Assembly (NCBI GenBank): GCA_021413735.1 | Contig: JAIOPV010000119.1 | Span: forward strand, 62,001 to 126,000 | DNA from: Planctomycetota bacterium | GTDB taxonomy: Bacteria; Planctomycetota; Planctomycetia; Gemmatales; Gemmataceae | Reading direction: 5' to 3' | Length of the DNA: 64,000 nt | Part shown: piece by piece, positions 1 through 7,956 of the stretch | Position numbering within the stretch: position 1 is the first letter of the stretch | Layout of the letters: every line of letters starts with the position of its first letter | Position numbers and translations under genes: made by a program | The notes under the pieces: model-generated | Told to the model about the DNA's origin: nothing | Seen by the model: only the letters and a program-made list of their open reading frames with translations | Database searches by the model: none

Positions 1-575
1 TGCACGGTGTAGGAGTGCGTGCGAACGTGCTGTTCGTACACGGGCTTCATCACGCAGTACGGGATCTGCACCGTGTACTCTTGCACGCACGGCTTGTAGC
101 GAGTCTCGACCACATCTCGGTAGCACGTCTCGTAAACCGGGTGCATCGTGCAGTACGGAATCGCCACCTGGAACGATCGCGTCACCGGTCGGTTGACCGT
201 GTAGGTGCGACATTCGAGGTGCGTTTCCTGCACGGGGCGTTGCACGGTGTACGAACGAACGGTGTCGTAGTATTCCGTGACCGGTCGCTGCACGGTGTAC
301 TTCTCGGCGACACAGGTCGTTTCCTGAACCGTGCGGTAGGTGGTGTAGTTTTCGGGCTGGTAGCACGTCTTGTGTACCGGCCGATAGCAGACCTGTTCGT
401 GCCGTTCGACAACCGGTTGGTAGCAAACGGTGGTCGCCGCTGGTGGGCAGCATTGTTCCGGTGCGACGCACCGCGTTGGGTAACGGCACAGGCCGCAGTG
501 AGCAGCTTGCGATGGGCTGGCGAATCCCGCGACCGCGGCAAACGCAACCAGCCAGATCCCGAACGTCATCCTCAT
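1..575 (-). CDS. YTV-repeat secreted protein, 3' end outside window
   Basis: Reading leftward from ATG 575-573, the frame stays open for 191 codons to the window edge, so the C-terminus is missing. Residues 1-24 look like a signal peptide (core FGIWLVAFAAVAGFA, likely cleavage near SQAA). A Cys-rich stretch follows (about residues 27-45), then a repeating pattern with constant Tyr, Thr, Val and Pro positions: YTVQRPVTE, YTVQRPVQE, YTVNRPVTR, YTVQIPYC. This matches the planctomycete YTV family (Pfam PF07639), thought to be exported and envelope-associated; no enzymatic role is known. The many Cys residues suggest disulfide or metal cross-linking, which is inference. An in-frame ATG at codon 3 is an alternative start. 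Confidence 0.85.
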   Translation of the reverse strand, partial: MRMTFGIWLVAFAAVAGFASPSQAAHCGLCRYPTRCVAPEQCCPPAATTVCYQPVVERHEQVCYRPVHKTCYQPENYTTYRTVQETTCVAEKYTVQRPVTEYYDTVRSYTVQRPVQETHLECRTYTVNRPVTRSFQVAIPYCTMHPVYETCYRDVVETRYKPCVQEYTVQIPYCVMKPVYEQHVRTHSYTV

Positions 576-821
576 TATCGGTTCCCCCGCGATGCTCATC
601 TGTGGTTGCGGAGTCGGCGGGTATGCGCCCGTGCTCCGACCACCCCTATGAAATGTGCAGCATAGAGTGACGTCGTAAAAGGGCGGTTGCCCGGTTCCCC
701 CCAATGAACACAAGCCCGGAACCAGCGAAACCGGTGTCACCCTGTTCCGCGCAACCAAGCGTGTAGGCGCACGTTCCGGTGCAACCGGACCGCACGGCGT
801 AACAGCACCCAATTGTTCAAC

Positions 822-889
822 GAGCCACGGGGTTTATCCCCGTGGTCTTGTGGAGGGGTCGAAGACCACGGGGATGAACCCCGTGGCTC
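822..889. repeat. 28-bp inverted repeat (27/28), 12-nt loop
   Basis: Arms 822-849 and 862-889 are reverse complements with one mismatch. Each arm contains CCACGGGG and CCCCGTGG blocks, so each is itself partly palindromic. The element lies between two divergent genes (starts at 575 and 925), so it is not an ordinary terminator. The rest of 576-924 shows nothing else recognisable beyond presumed promoters. Confidence 0.9.
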
Positions 890-924
890 GCCAGGCACCG
901 AAACTTGCTGTAACCTGGATCGTC

Positions 925-1779
925 ATGAGCACCACACCCGGCCTTGATCGCGAAGAGTATGTCGAGCAGGCGTACTTCTTCCGGACGTTCCGCGAACGCC
1001 TCGCCGACAATCAATCCGCACAGGACATCCTGACGAGGTTGCACGAGGAAGTGCTGAGCAGCACGCGACTGCCCTACGCGGTGCAGTTCCTCGCTTCGGA
1101 GTTGAAGCACAGCGGCCTGCTCGCGAACGGGCTGTCGAAGTTGCCACACTACTTCACGGCGTTCCAGGCGTTCGTCGTGAAGCAAGCCGAGGACGCGATT
1201 AAACGCTTCGCGATGCCCACGGCGTTGCTCGTGCTGGAACGCGAGGCGGTCTACCGTGCCGACAAACCGACGAAGGCGGGGTTATTCGTCTACCAGTTCG
1301 AGAGCATCGCCCGCAACCGGCTCGGTTACGTTGATGGTTTCAGTGCGGTCGCGGCCGATCCGATCTACGACGCCGACTGGCGACATTTCATCAGCCTGCT
1401 CGCCCGGCAAATCGGCGACATCGACTTCGGCGACCTTGTGTATCTGCGGTCGGATCTGTACGTGATGGAGCAACGGCGAGCGAATCCCGAGTTTGTGCCG
1501 TCGATGCCGCCGTTGTTTGGCGAGAAGGAAGGGAAGATCGCGAAGGCGAGCCGGAAGCGTGATCCGCTGTATCTGTTCGCGGCGTTGCAACGGCAACTCG
1601 GTTACCCGGAGGTGCCGCGACTGAAACCACGCGATGATGCGAGTTCCAAACTGGAAATGCTCGAAGCGAAGATGCGGCAACTGGAAACGCGGTTGAAGCT
1701 AACTGAAGGTGAACTTCGCGGAAGTGTCGATTTGAGCCAGTTCGGCAAACCGGATCTGTTATCTGACGAGGGTGTTTAG
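925..1779 (+). CDS. Conserved planctomycete protein of unknown function
   Basis: 284 residues starting MSTTPGLDREEYVEQAYFFR. The frame is open upstream to 850, but that part is encoded by the 822-889 inverted repeat, so the ATG at 925 is the likely start. No signal peptide or membrane segment is visible. The body is mostly helical-looking and rich in charged residues, with conserved-looking blocks HYFTAFQAFVVKQAED and FVYQFESIARNRLGYVDG. The C-terminal 35 residues before the tail (SKLEMLEAKMRQLETRLKL) look like a coiled coil. Similar proteins are familiar from planctomycete genomes without a function. The stop codon TAG (1777-1779) lies inside the adjacent heptamer repeat. Confidence 0.8.
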   Translation: MSTTPGLDREEYVEQAYFFRTFRERLADNQSAQDILTRLHEEVLSSTRLPYAVQFLASELKHSGLLANGLSKLPHYFTAFQAFVVKQAEDAIKRFAMPTALLVLEREAVYRADKPTKAGLFVYQFESIARNRLGYVDGFSAVAADPIYDADWRHFISLLARQIGDIDFGDLVYLRSDLYVMEQRRANPEFVPSMPPLFGEKEGKIAKASRKRDPLYLFAALQRQLGYPEVPRLKPRDDASSKLEMLEAKMRQLETRLKLTEGELRGSVDLSQFGKPDLLSDEGV

Positions 1780-1876
1780 TGTTTGGTGTTTCGTGTTTAG
1801 TATGTCGCGTTGCCGGGTCCGACACTTCGGCCAACACCAAACACGAAACACGAAACACCAAACACCAAACACTAAG
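1772..1876. repeat. Inverted heptamer array (TTTNGTG units) between convergent genes
   Basis: The left arm is built from 7-mers TTTAGTG, TTTGGTG, TTTCGTG, TTTAGTA. The right arm, read on the minus strand, is TTAGTG followed by TTTGGTG, TTTGGTG, TTTCGTG, TTTCGTG, TTTGGTG. The arms are separated by about 30 nt of unrelated sequence (GTCGCG..CGGCC). The stop codons of both flanking convergent genes (1777-1779 and 1874-1872) come from this element. It could act as a bidirectional terminator. Confidence 0.85.
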
Positions 1877-2108
1877 CTGATGTCGGCTTCCCGCTTCCGA
1901 TGCGGAACGATTGCATCACATCGTAGAGATCGCCACTGACGGCAACCTCATCGTCGAGGAAATCCTTCAACCAGATGAAGTTCATTCGCTGGGCGACCGC
2001 GACCAATGGCAACAGATCGCCGAGCCGAATCCGGACGTCGGGCTCCGGCATATTCCGAGGTTCTTCCTCGTCTGGTGGTGGACAATACAGTTTGAGATGA
2101 GCAGCCAT
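1872..2108 (-). CDS. Small conserved protein of unknown function
   Basis: 78 residues, beginning MAAHLKLYCPPPDEEEPRNM. The ATG at 2108 is chosen over a longer frame because GGAG lies 8 nt upstream. The N-terminus is acidic and proline-rich; the rest (RIRLGDLLPLVAVAQRMNFIW, DLYDVMQSFRIG) looks like two short helices. No signal peptide or membrane segment. It is convergent with the 925-1779 gene and divergent from gpsA. I do not recognise a domain with assigned function. Confidence 0.75.
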   Translation of the reverse strand: MAAHLKLYCPPPDEEEPRNMPEPDVRIRLGDLLPLVAVAQRMNFIWLKDFLDDEVAVSGDLYDVMQSFRIGSGKPTSA

Positions 2109-2291
2109 GCGTGTGTCTCCGTGATACGAGCAGCGATGCCGTGTCACCCTGGGGAATCGGCCTTTGGCATGCGTCGGCTTCACGCGAAGAATCCCATCTG
2201 CCCCGTTTTTGGCGTGAACTCGGCTAAAATGTAGCGAGCCGCGAATTCGTGCCGGTCCGGTAAGAGTTCCGGTGAGAACAGGTGTCAGGAC

Positions 2292-3284
2292 ATGACGACG
2301 ACGTTCGCCATTCTGGGAAGCGGTGGCTGGGGCACCGCCATTGCGGTGTTACTCGCTCAGAGCAACCACCGCGTTCGCTTGTGGAGCGCACACGCCGAAG
2401 CTGCAAAGCAACTCAACGAGGCTCGCGAGAACGTGCGGTTGCTTCCTGGCGTGCCGATTCCTGAATCCGTCATCATTACTGACGATGCGGGCGAAGCGAC
2501 CGACGGAGCCGACTGCTGGGTGACGGCAATTCCCACGGCGTACTTGCGGAATACGCTGAGTCGCTTTGTCGGAGTTGGGGGGAATGTGCCGGTTATCAGT
2601 CTGACGAAGGGAATCGAAGTCAGCACGTTCCAGCGACCCTCGGAAATCATCGGCGAACTGCTGGGGGAACGAAACATCGCGGTGCTGAGTGGCCCGAGTC
2701 ACGCTGAGGAAGTCGTTCGCGGAATGCCGACCTCGGTGACGGTCGCGGCCGCCGACCTGAACCTCGCCGTGTGGGTGCAGCGACGATTCGGCACCGATCG
2801 TTTTCGCGTCTACACCAGCGGCGACCTGATCGGCGTCGAACTTGCGGGAGCCTTGAAGAACGTGGTGGGCATTGCTGCGGGCGTGTGCGATGGCCTCGGC
2901 TTCGGCGACAACGCGAAGGCCGCGTTGCTCACACGGGGGTTGGTCGAGATGACGCGGTTTGGTGTGGCACACGGTGCGGAGCCTGCGACGTTCATGGGAC
3001 TCGCCGGAATCGGCGACTTGATGACGACCTGCTTCAGTCCGCACGGTCGCAATCGCAGGGTGGGGTATCGCCTCGGAAAAGGAGAACCGCTTTCAGCGGT
3101 TCTCGCCGGTCCGCAGGTTGCGGAGGGTGTTTACACGAGCCGGACTGTTTACGACCGAATCACGCAGATGCGGCTCGATGCTCCAATCATGACTGCGGTG
3201 TATCGTGTGCTTCACGAGGGACAGAGTCCGCTTTCGGCTGTGCAAGACCTCATGACCCGGCAACCGAAACACGAACGGGTGTAA
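2292..3284 (+). CDS. gpsA: NAD(P)H-dependent glycerol-3-phosphate dehydrogenase
   Basis: 330 residues, normal length for GpsA. It reduces dihydroxyacetone phosphate to sn-glycerol 3-phosphate, the phospholipid backbone precursor, in the cytoplasm. Visible features: Rossmann loop ILGSGGWGTA at about residues 7-16, SLTKGIE at about 103-109, the catalytic lysine block GALKNVVGIAAG near 190-200, and the substrate-binding block GLAGIGDLMTTCFSPHGRNR near 240-260. A Shine-Dalgarno-like AGGA precedes the ATG. It is the first gene of a tightly packed operon: its TAA overlaps the next ATG (TAATG). Confidence 0.97.
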   Translation: MTTTFAILGSGGWGTAIAVLLAQSNHRVRLWSAHAEAAKQLNEARENVRLLPGVPIPESVIITDDAGEATDGADCWVTAIPTAYLRNTLSRFVGVGGNVPVISLTKGIEVSTFQRPSEIIGELLGERNIAVLSGPSHAEEVVRGMPTSVTVAAADLNLAVWVQRRFGTDRFRVYTSGDLIGVELAGALKNVVGIAAGVCDGLGFGDNAKAALLTRGLVEMTRFGVAHGAEPATFMGLAGIGDLMTTCFSPHGRNRRVGYRLGKGEPLSAVLAGPQVAEGVYTSRTVYDRITQMRLDAPIMTAVYRVLHEGQSPLSAVQDLMTRQPKHERV

Positions 3285-3784
3285 TGATGCTTTCGATTGC
3301 GTTCAAGGAATGGGCCGTCATCTGTGAAGCTCTGGCAGAGGGTCGGCAATCGCTGATTCTGCGGAAGGGCGGCATCTCGGAATCAGATGGCGTCTTTCGC
3401 CCAGAACACAGCGAGTTCCTGCTGTATCCGACGTTCTTCCACGAGCACCGCGTTGGCGTGAAGCCGGCGTTCCTGCCGTTGCTCGAACTCGCCGAGGCCA
3501 ACAGACCCGACGCGGGAACGATTCGCTTCTCGCACTTCGTTCGCGTGACGGATGTTCAACATCTCACCAACCTCGACGCGGTGTTGGCTCTCGATTCGCA
3601 ACACGCCTGGACACCCGACGTCGTGAAGCAGCGGTTCAACTATCGAACGCCAGGGTTGTTCGTGCTGCAGGTGGAAGTGTTCCGCCTCGCAACAGCAGAA
3701 GTTCGCCCCGAGCGGCCCGACTACGCGGGCTGCAAAACGTGGGTCGAACTCGACACTCCAATCTCCACCGAGGGAGCATTATGA
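3284..3784 (+). CDS. DUF1802 family protein
   Basis: 166 residues from the ATG overlapping the gpsA stop; a second ATG follows at 3287. The start MMLSIAFKEWAVICEALAEG and the blocks LILRKGGI and FRPEHSEFLLYPTFFHEH are typical of DUF1802, a family of unknown function found in cyanobacteria and planctomycetes. No membrane segment. The end overlaps the next gene by ATGA, so the three genes are probably translationally coupled. The family often sits near metabolic genes, but nothing here fixes a role. Confidence 0.88.
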   Translation: MMLSIAFKEWAVICEALAEGRQSLILRKGGISESDGVFRPEHSEFLLYPTFFHEHRVGVKPAFLPLLELAEANRPDAGTIRFSHFVRVTDVQHLTNLDAVLALDSQHAWTPDVVKQRFNYRTPGLFVLQVEVFRLATAEVRPERPDYAGCKTWVELDTPISTEGAL

Positions 3785-4539
3785 CGAATCGCAAGGTTGC
3801 GCTGGTCACCGGCAGCGGAAAGAAGCGAGTGGGGTATCACGTCGCAGCGGCACTCGCGGCTCGCGATTACGCGCTCGTGATCCACTACCGCACATCTGAA
3901 ACGGAAGCCGCCGAGACCGCCGAGCAGTTCACCCGCACACACGGTGTTCCCGTTCACACAATCCGTGCCGACATGGCCAACGAAACGGAAGTGAAGGCAC
4001 TTGTCGCTGGCACGCTTTCGCAGTTCGGCCGGCTTGACGTACTGGTGAACTGTGCTTCGATCTGGGTTCGGAAACGCCTCGAAGACGTGACCGCTGCCGA
4101 CGTCCGCGAACACTTCGATATCAACACACTCGGCACGTTTCTGACGTGTCAGCACGCCGGGCTTGCGATGGTCGCCCAACCCACCGGCGGTTGCATCGTG
4201 AACATCGGCGACTGGGCAGAAGCACGTCCGTACCGCGATTACTCCGCTTACTTTCCCAGCAAAGCGGCGATTCCGGGCCTCACCCGCACGTTCGCCGTGG
4301 AACTCGGCACTCGCAATCCGAACGTGCGAGTAAACGCCGTGATTCCCGGCCCGGTGATGATGCCTTTGGAGATGTCTGATGCGGAACGTGCCGAGGTTGC
4401 GGCCCTGACTCTCGTGAAGCGAGAAGGTTCGCCCGAGCATGTCGTGAAGGCTGTGCTGCACTTCATCGACAACGACTTCATCACGGGAGCATGCCTGCCA
4501 GTCGATGGTGGACGCACCGTTTACGCTGGCGGAAAGTAG
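3781..4539 (+). CDS. Short-chain dehydrogenase, pteridine reductase-like
   Basis: 252 residues. An SDR Rossmann fold is shown by VALVTGSGKKRVGYHVA at the N-terminus, the VNCAS block near residue 90, and the catalytic tyrosine-lysine pair in YFPSK near 157. Arginine instead of glycine in the TGxxxxRxG loop, and the DWAEARPYRDY segment before the active Tyr, resemble pteridine reductases (PTR1/FolM type) more than classical fatty-acid SDRs, so reduction of dihydropterin or dihydrofolate is a reasonable guess. It overlaps DUF1802 by ATGA. Its TAG stop (4537-4539) is inside an inverted repeat. Confidence 0.85.
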   Translation: MTNRKVALVTGSGKKRVGYHVAAALAARDYALVIHYRTSETEAAETAEQFTRTHGVPVHTIRADMANETEVKALVAGTLSQFGRLDVLVNCASIWVRKRLEDVTAADVREHFDINTLGTFLTCQHAGLAMVAQPTGGCIVNIGDWAEARPYRDYSAYFPSKAAIPGLTRTFAVELGTRNPNVRVNAVIPGPVMMPLEMSDAERAEVAALTLVKREGSPEHVVKAVLHFIDNDFITGACLPVDGGRTVYAGGK

Positions 4540-4599
4540 GTCAGGCTTTCGAGCCTGACCCCGGGAAACCGAAGCGTCAGGCTCGAAAGCCTGACCTAC
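4536..4599. repeat. Perfect 24-bp inverted repeat overlapping a stop codon
   Basis: Arms 4536-4559 and 4576-4599 are exact reverse complements with a 16-nt loop. Each arm contains GTCAGGCTTTCGAGCCTGAC, itself an imperfect palindrome, so the element has two levels of symmetry. It starts with the TAG of the upstream SDR gene. It may terminate the gpsA operon, but no T-tract follows. Confidence 0.92.
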
Positions 4600-4745
4600 A
4601 AACGGAAAGACGTAGCGACAGGTGGGGTGGTGCCACGCAAACGGCCACGTTCCCGACCGTCGCGACTCTCACAATCTTGCTTGCCTTGCACCACCGGGGT
4701 AGCCTTCCAGTTGATCCCGCGTTCACACACCCAGTGGAGTTTCAC

Positions 4746-5861
4746 ATGCGTCACGCGGCCTGGATCGGAGTCGTCGCGGTTCTCGTCACCGGTGGGTCTG
4801 TCAACGCCCAGAACAAAAAACCCGAGGTGCTGGCAAAGCTCGAAGGCCATCGTGGCGGCGTATCGGCCCTCGCCTTCAACCCCAAGGTATCCGTCATTGC
4901 CACGGGTTCCGGAAACGGCGTTGTGCGACTCTGGGAAGCAAAATCGGGCGACCTCATCACGCGAATGGATGCTCAGAAGCCGACCGGTGCTCGTGTCAAC
5001 CAGCTCGGGTTCTCGGCCAACGGAACTCTGCTCTCCGCCGCGTCGCGAAATGCCGTCGTGGTCTGGGACGTCGTGCCGCCCAAGTTCGATCCCAAGCTCG
5101 ACCCCAAACTCGTGCAGCCCGGCAAAGAGCCGTTCGTTGAACGCGGATTTCCGATCGTCTTCGAGGATGGCCTCGGCACCGACCCCGCGAAAGTCGGCAT
5201 CGTGACAGGCGACGGTAAACGCGCATTCTTCTCGGCGGGCGAGGGTGTGCGAACAACCGTGAGTTCGCGAGTCTTCTCACCCCGATTCGGCACCGACACC
5301 AGCGACGACCTCAAGGGTGCATTTGCACCGTGGGCCATCACCGCGATTACGGACACCGACAGCGCTCTCGTCGCGATGTACGGCTCCGTGAAAGCTGCGG
5401 ACAAAACCGAACAGCCTGCCGTGGCGTTCGTCGGACTCGGCGACGCGAAAATCGTCGGTCGTGGTGTTGTGCGTGCTCAGATCGCCGGTCGCCCCGTGAG
5501 CATCGGCTTCGCACCGGATCGCAAGTGGCTCGTAGCCTGCAACGGCGAAGACGTCATGTACTGGCGGGTGCCGGGCAGCCAGCTTATCGAAGGCGATCCG
5601 AAGTTGCTGCTGAACTCGTCCGCGTTCGCTGCCACTGCCGGACCAAATGGACTGATCGCGTTCGCGTCCGTGCCCGAAGAAGGTAAGAAGGCGAAGGTAA
5701 CGATCACCGATGTCAGCGGAGCACAGCCGAAGGTCGTCGGGGTGTACGCGACCGACATAAATCGTGTTTCAACGCTGGCCTTCGCTCCGGATGGTCTGAT
5801 GCTCGCCGTCGGCGACGACACCGAAGGCGTTGTGGAACTGTGGAACCTCGCGAAGAAGTGA
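4746..5861 (+). CDS. Exported WD40-repeat protein
   Basis: 371 residues. The ATG at 4746 is preceded by GTGGAG and gives a clear signal peptide (MRHAAWIGVVAVLVTGGSVNA). Mature residues hold WD40 blades: LEGHRGGVSALAFNPKVSVI with VRLWEAKSG, NQLGFSANGTLLSAAS with VVVWDV, a less regular middle section, and a final STLAFAPDGLMLAVGDD with VELWNL. A beta-propeller that binds other proteins in the periplasm or at the surface is the expected role. Single-copy monocistronic arrangement; followed by a hairpin at 5872-5917. Confidence 0.88.
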   Translation: MRHAAWIGVVAVLVTGGSVNAQNKKPEVLAKLEGHRGGVSALAFNPKVSVIATGSGNGVVRLWEAKSGDLITRMDAQKPTGARVNQLGFSANGTLLSAASRNAVVVWDVVPPKFDPKLDPKLVQPGKEPFVERGFPIVFEDGLGTDPAKVGIVTGDGKRAFFSAGEGVRTTVSSRVFSPRFGTDTSDDLKGAFAPWAITAITDTDSALVAMYGSVKAADKTEQPAVAFVGLGDAKIVGRGVVRAQIAGRPVSIGFAPDRKWLVACNGEDVMYWRVPGSQLIEGDPKLLLNSSAFAATAGPNGLIAFASVPEEGKKAKVTITDVSGAQPKVVGVYATDINRVSTLAFAPDGLMLAVGDDTEGVVELWNLAKK

Positions 5862-5871
5862 TCTCTGTTGA

Positions 5872-5917
5872 GCCGCTTGTGGCGTAGCGCTCTTGAGAGG
5901 GCTACGCCGCAAGCGGC
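5872..5917. terminator. 17-bp hairpin of the GCCGCAAGCGGC family
   Basis: Arms 5872-5888 and 5901-5917 pair with one G-T wobble around a 12-nt loop. It begins 11 nt after the WD40 stop, a position suited to termination, although no U-tract follows. The right arm is identical (reverse complement) to 39290-39306. Confidence 0.75.
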
Positions 5918-5979
5918 AAAATCGGTTATGCTAAATGAGCCTGTTCCTTTGAACGATAACAATTCACCACCCACTTCTT

Positions 5980-7518
5980 ATGCAGATCGGTATCGACCTG
6001 GGCACGACGTTCTGTGCGGTCGCAACTCTGGATGATCGCGGTCGGCCCTCTGCCGTCCCAAATCGCGACGGCGACATCCTGACGCCGTCAGCGGTGTACC
6101 TGTCACCGGATGGTTCGGCTGTCGTCGGGCAACCGGCCCTCGATATGGCACTTGAACAGCCCGACCGCGTTGCCACCCTCATCAAACGCAAGATGGGACT
6201 GCCCGAGTACGGAAGGCCGGTCGCGGGTCGTGAGTTCCGCCCCGAAACGCTCTCGGCCATCATCCTCAAGAAGCTCGCACAAGACGCCGCGACGCAACTC
6301 GGCCCGATCACGGGATGCGTCATCACGGTTCCGGCATACTTCGATGACACTCGACGCAAAGCGACGATGGACGCCGGACGCATCGCCGGGTTGAACGTCC
6401 TCGACATCATCGACGAACCGAGTGCCGCGGCACTGGCGTATTCTGTCGGCTCAGGCACCCGCGAAACAAGTGAACCGCCGCAGCCCCAGACGGTTCTCGT
6501 CTACGATCTCGGCGGCGGCACGTTCGACGTCACGCTCGTGAAGCTCGGCAAGAAGCGATTTCAGGTGCTGGCCATCGAAGGCGACGTGCGACTCGGCGGC
6601 AAGGACTGGGACGATCGACTCGCGAACTGGGCAGCCGAGAAATTCCTGAAGGAATATGGCAGCGACCCACGCACCGACCCGCAATCCGAGGCGATGCTGC
6701 AATCCACTACGGAACGGGCGAAGCGGTCACTCTCGAAGGTCGAACAGGTGAGCTTGACCGTGACGCACGCCGGGCATCGCCTCACGGTTCCGATCACCAG
6801 AGCGGAGTTCGAGACGCTAACCCGCGATCTGTTGATTCGCACGCGGCTCACCACACAGCAGGTTCTCGCGCAAGCCGGGCTGACGTGGCCGCAGGTGGAC
6901 AAAGTGCTAATGGTCGGCGGCAGCACGCACATGCCCGCGACGGGAAAGATGCTCACGGAACTCACAGGACGCGAGCCAGATCATTCGCTGGCCGTCAGCG
7001 AAGTCGTGGCTCGCGGTGCTGCGGTTCACGCGGGCATTGCGTCAGCAAAGGCGAACGCGAGCGGAGAGTCCAAGGGTTCCGATGAGCTTGGCGAGATTGT
7101 CGAGATCAGCGTGAACGCTCACGCGCTTGGCGTGCAGATTCGGCAGGGGGTCGAACAGTTGAATCACAAGCTCGTGCTGAAGAACACGCAGCTCCCGGCA
7201 TCGGCGGAGGAGGTTTACTACACGGCACGTGACAACCAGACACGAGTTCGCGTGCGCATCCTGCAAGGGGAAGCACACCAGGCCGATGCGTGTAGTCCCG
7301 TCGGTGAGTGTTGGATCGAGGGATTGCCCGCGAATCTGCCGAAGGGGTCGCCGGTGCGGGTGAAGTGTGGCGTCGCCGCGAATGGGCGAATTGAAGTCAC
7401 CGCGACCGACCTGACGAGCGGGCGAGCGGCGATGGCCGCGATCCTGCGACCGGGCGGATTGACCGATCACGAACTGAGCCGTGAAGCAACCTGGGTGCGG
7501 AACTTGCGGGTTCAATGA
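5980..7518 (+). CDS. Hsp70-family chaperone-like ATPase, short form
   Basis: 512 residues against about 640 for DnaK. The nucleotide-binding domain is complete: phosphate-1 loop GIDLGTTFCAVA at the N-terminus, VYDLGGGTFDVTLV near 175, and adenosine-site VLMVGGSTHMP near 310. A beta-type substrate-binding segment appears present (about 365-490), but the helical lid and the EEVD-like tail are absent. DnaK handles unfolded proteins with DnaJ and GrpE; neither is encoded nearby, so this is probably a specialised paralogue rather than the main DnaK. It starts ATG 5980, with no clear Shine-Dalgarno sequence. Confidence 0.88.
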   Translation: MQIGIDLGTTFCAVATLDDRGRPSAVPNRDGDILTPSAVYLSPDGSAVVGQPALDMALEQPDRVATLIKRKMGLPEYGRPVAGREFRPETLSAIILKKLAQDAATQLGPITGCVITVPAYFDDTRRKATMDAGRIAGLNVLDIIDEPSAAALAYSVGSGTRETSEPPQPQTVLVYDLGGGTFDVTLVKLGKKRFQVLAIEGDVRLGGKDWDDRLANWAAEKFLKEYGSDPRTDPQSEAMLQSTTERAKRSLSKVEQVSLTVTHAGHRLTVPITRAEFETLTRDLLIRTRLTTQQVLAQAGLTWPQVDKVLMVGGSTHMPATGKMLTELTGREPDHSLAVSEVVARGAAVHAGIASAKANASGESKGSDELGEIVEISVNAHALGVQIRQGVEQLNHKLVLKNTQLPASAEEVYYTARDNQTRVRVRILQGEAHQADACSPVGECWIEGLPANLPKGSPVRVKCGVAANGRIEVTATDLTSGRAAMAAILRPGGLTDHELSREATWVRNLRVQ

Positions 7519-7956
7519 TCGGATGGAGCCAATTTCATGTCTCGCCAAAGTGCCCGAAAGGGCATTTCCTGTGTTAATCTGGGCACTTTCCGGACCTGGA
7601 ATGAATTCATCTGATGCATGAATTTCGTCGCAAAGCACGTTTCTGATGACGCTTGCAATTATAATGACGATATTTCTTCCGGACGAATGAAATGGTTCCG
7701 GGGAGGGGTGTGCATATCTCCCGGAACCATTTTCATGCCCTGGTATATCAGACCCAGCCTGCTGACGCAGACTGGGGTCAGCACAACCCAGATTCCTTCG
7801 CCTGAAACTTGCAATGACCGTGAGGGAATCGCGAAGCGGCCAGTTTTGGGGCACTTGGCGTTGACGCGTGCCCCAAACACTGGGTATCTACTCGCGGATA
7901 CCGCACATAGTCTCACGACCGGCAAGGTAGCCGACGGCGCGGGAAAGGAGTCTAGC
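7519..7956. other. Gene-free leader region with several hairpins
   Basis: 438 nt between the Hsp70 gene and the GTG start at 7957. It contains inverted repeats AAAGTGCCC/GGGCACTTT (7547-7555/7581-7589) and TTTGGGGCAC/GTGCCCCAAA (7845-7854/7868-7877), GGTATC/GATACC (7883-7888/7897-7902), and the dispersed repeat at 7667-7701. A frame is open through much of it in phase with the downstream gene, but it encodes nothing protein-like. It is probably a terminator plus a long 5' leader. Confidence 0.6.
7667..7701 (+). repeat. Dispersed 35-bp repeat, copy A
   Basis: 34 of 35 bases match the reverse complement of 25427-25461. The core is TTCCGGACGAATG followed by AATGGTTCCGG. A further CCGGAACCATTTTCATG follows at about 7724, so the site carries more than one unit of the family seen at 25404-25613. 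Confidence 0.9.

Noticed and set aside
15-665. Plus-strand open frame of about 216 codons at the left edge
   Set aside because: It runs antisense to the YTV-repeat protein, which has a signal peptide and family motifs; the plus frame is open only because of the repeated codon pattern.
850-924. N-terminal extension of the 925-1779 protein
   Set aside because: These codons are the right arm of the 822-889 inverted repeat; the conserved protein begins at the internal Met.
5872-5917. Considering this hairpin as a classical Rho-independent terminator
   Set aside because: No T-tract follows; position alone suggests termination, so it is recorded as a tentative terminator and as a member of a repeat family.
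7618-7956. Long N-terminal extension of the GDP-fucose synthase
   Set aside because: It includes the dispersed repeat and hairpins; the GTG at 7957 has a good Shine-Dalgarno and gives the family length.
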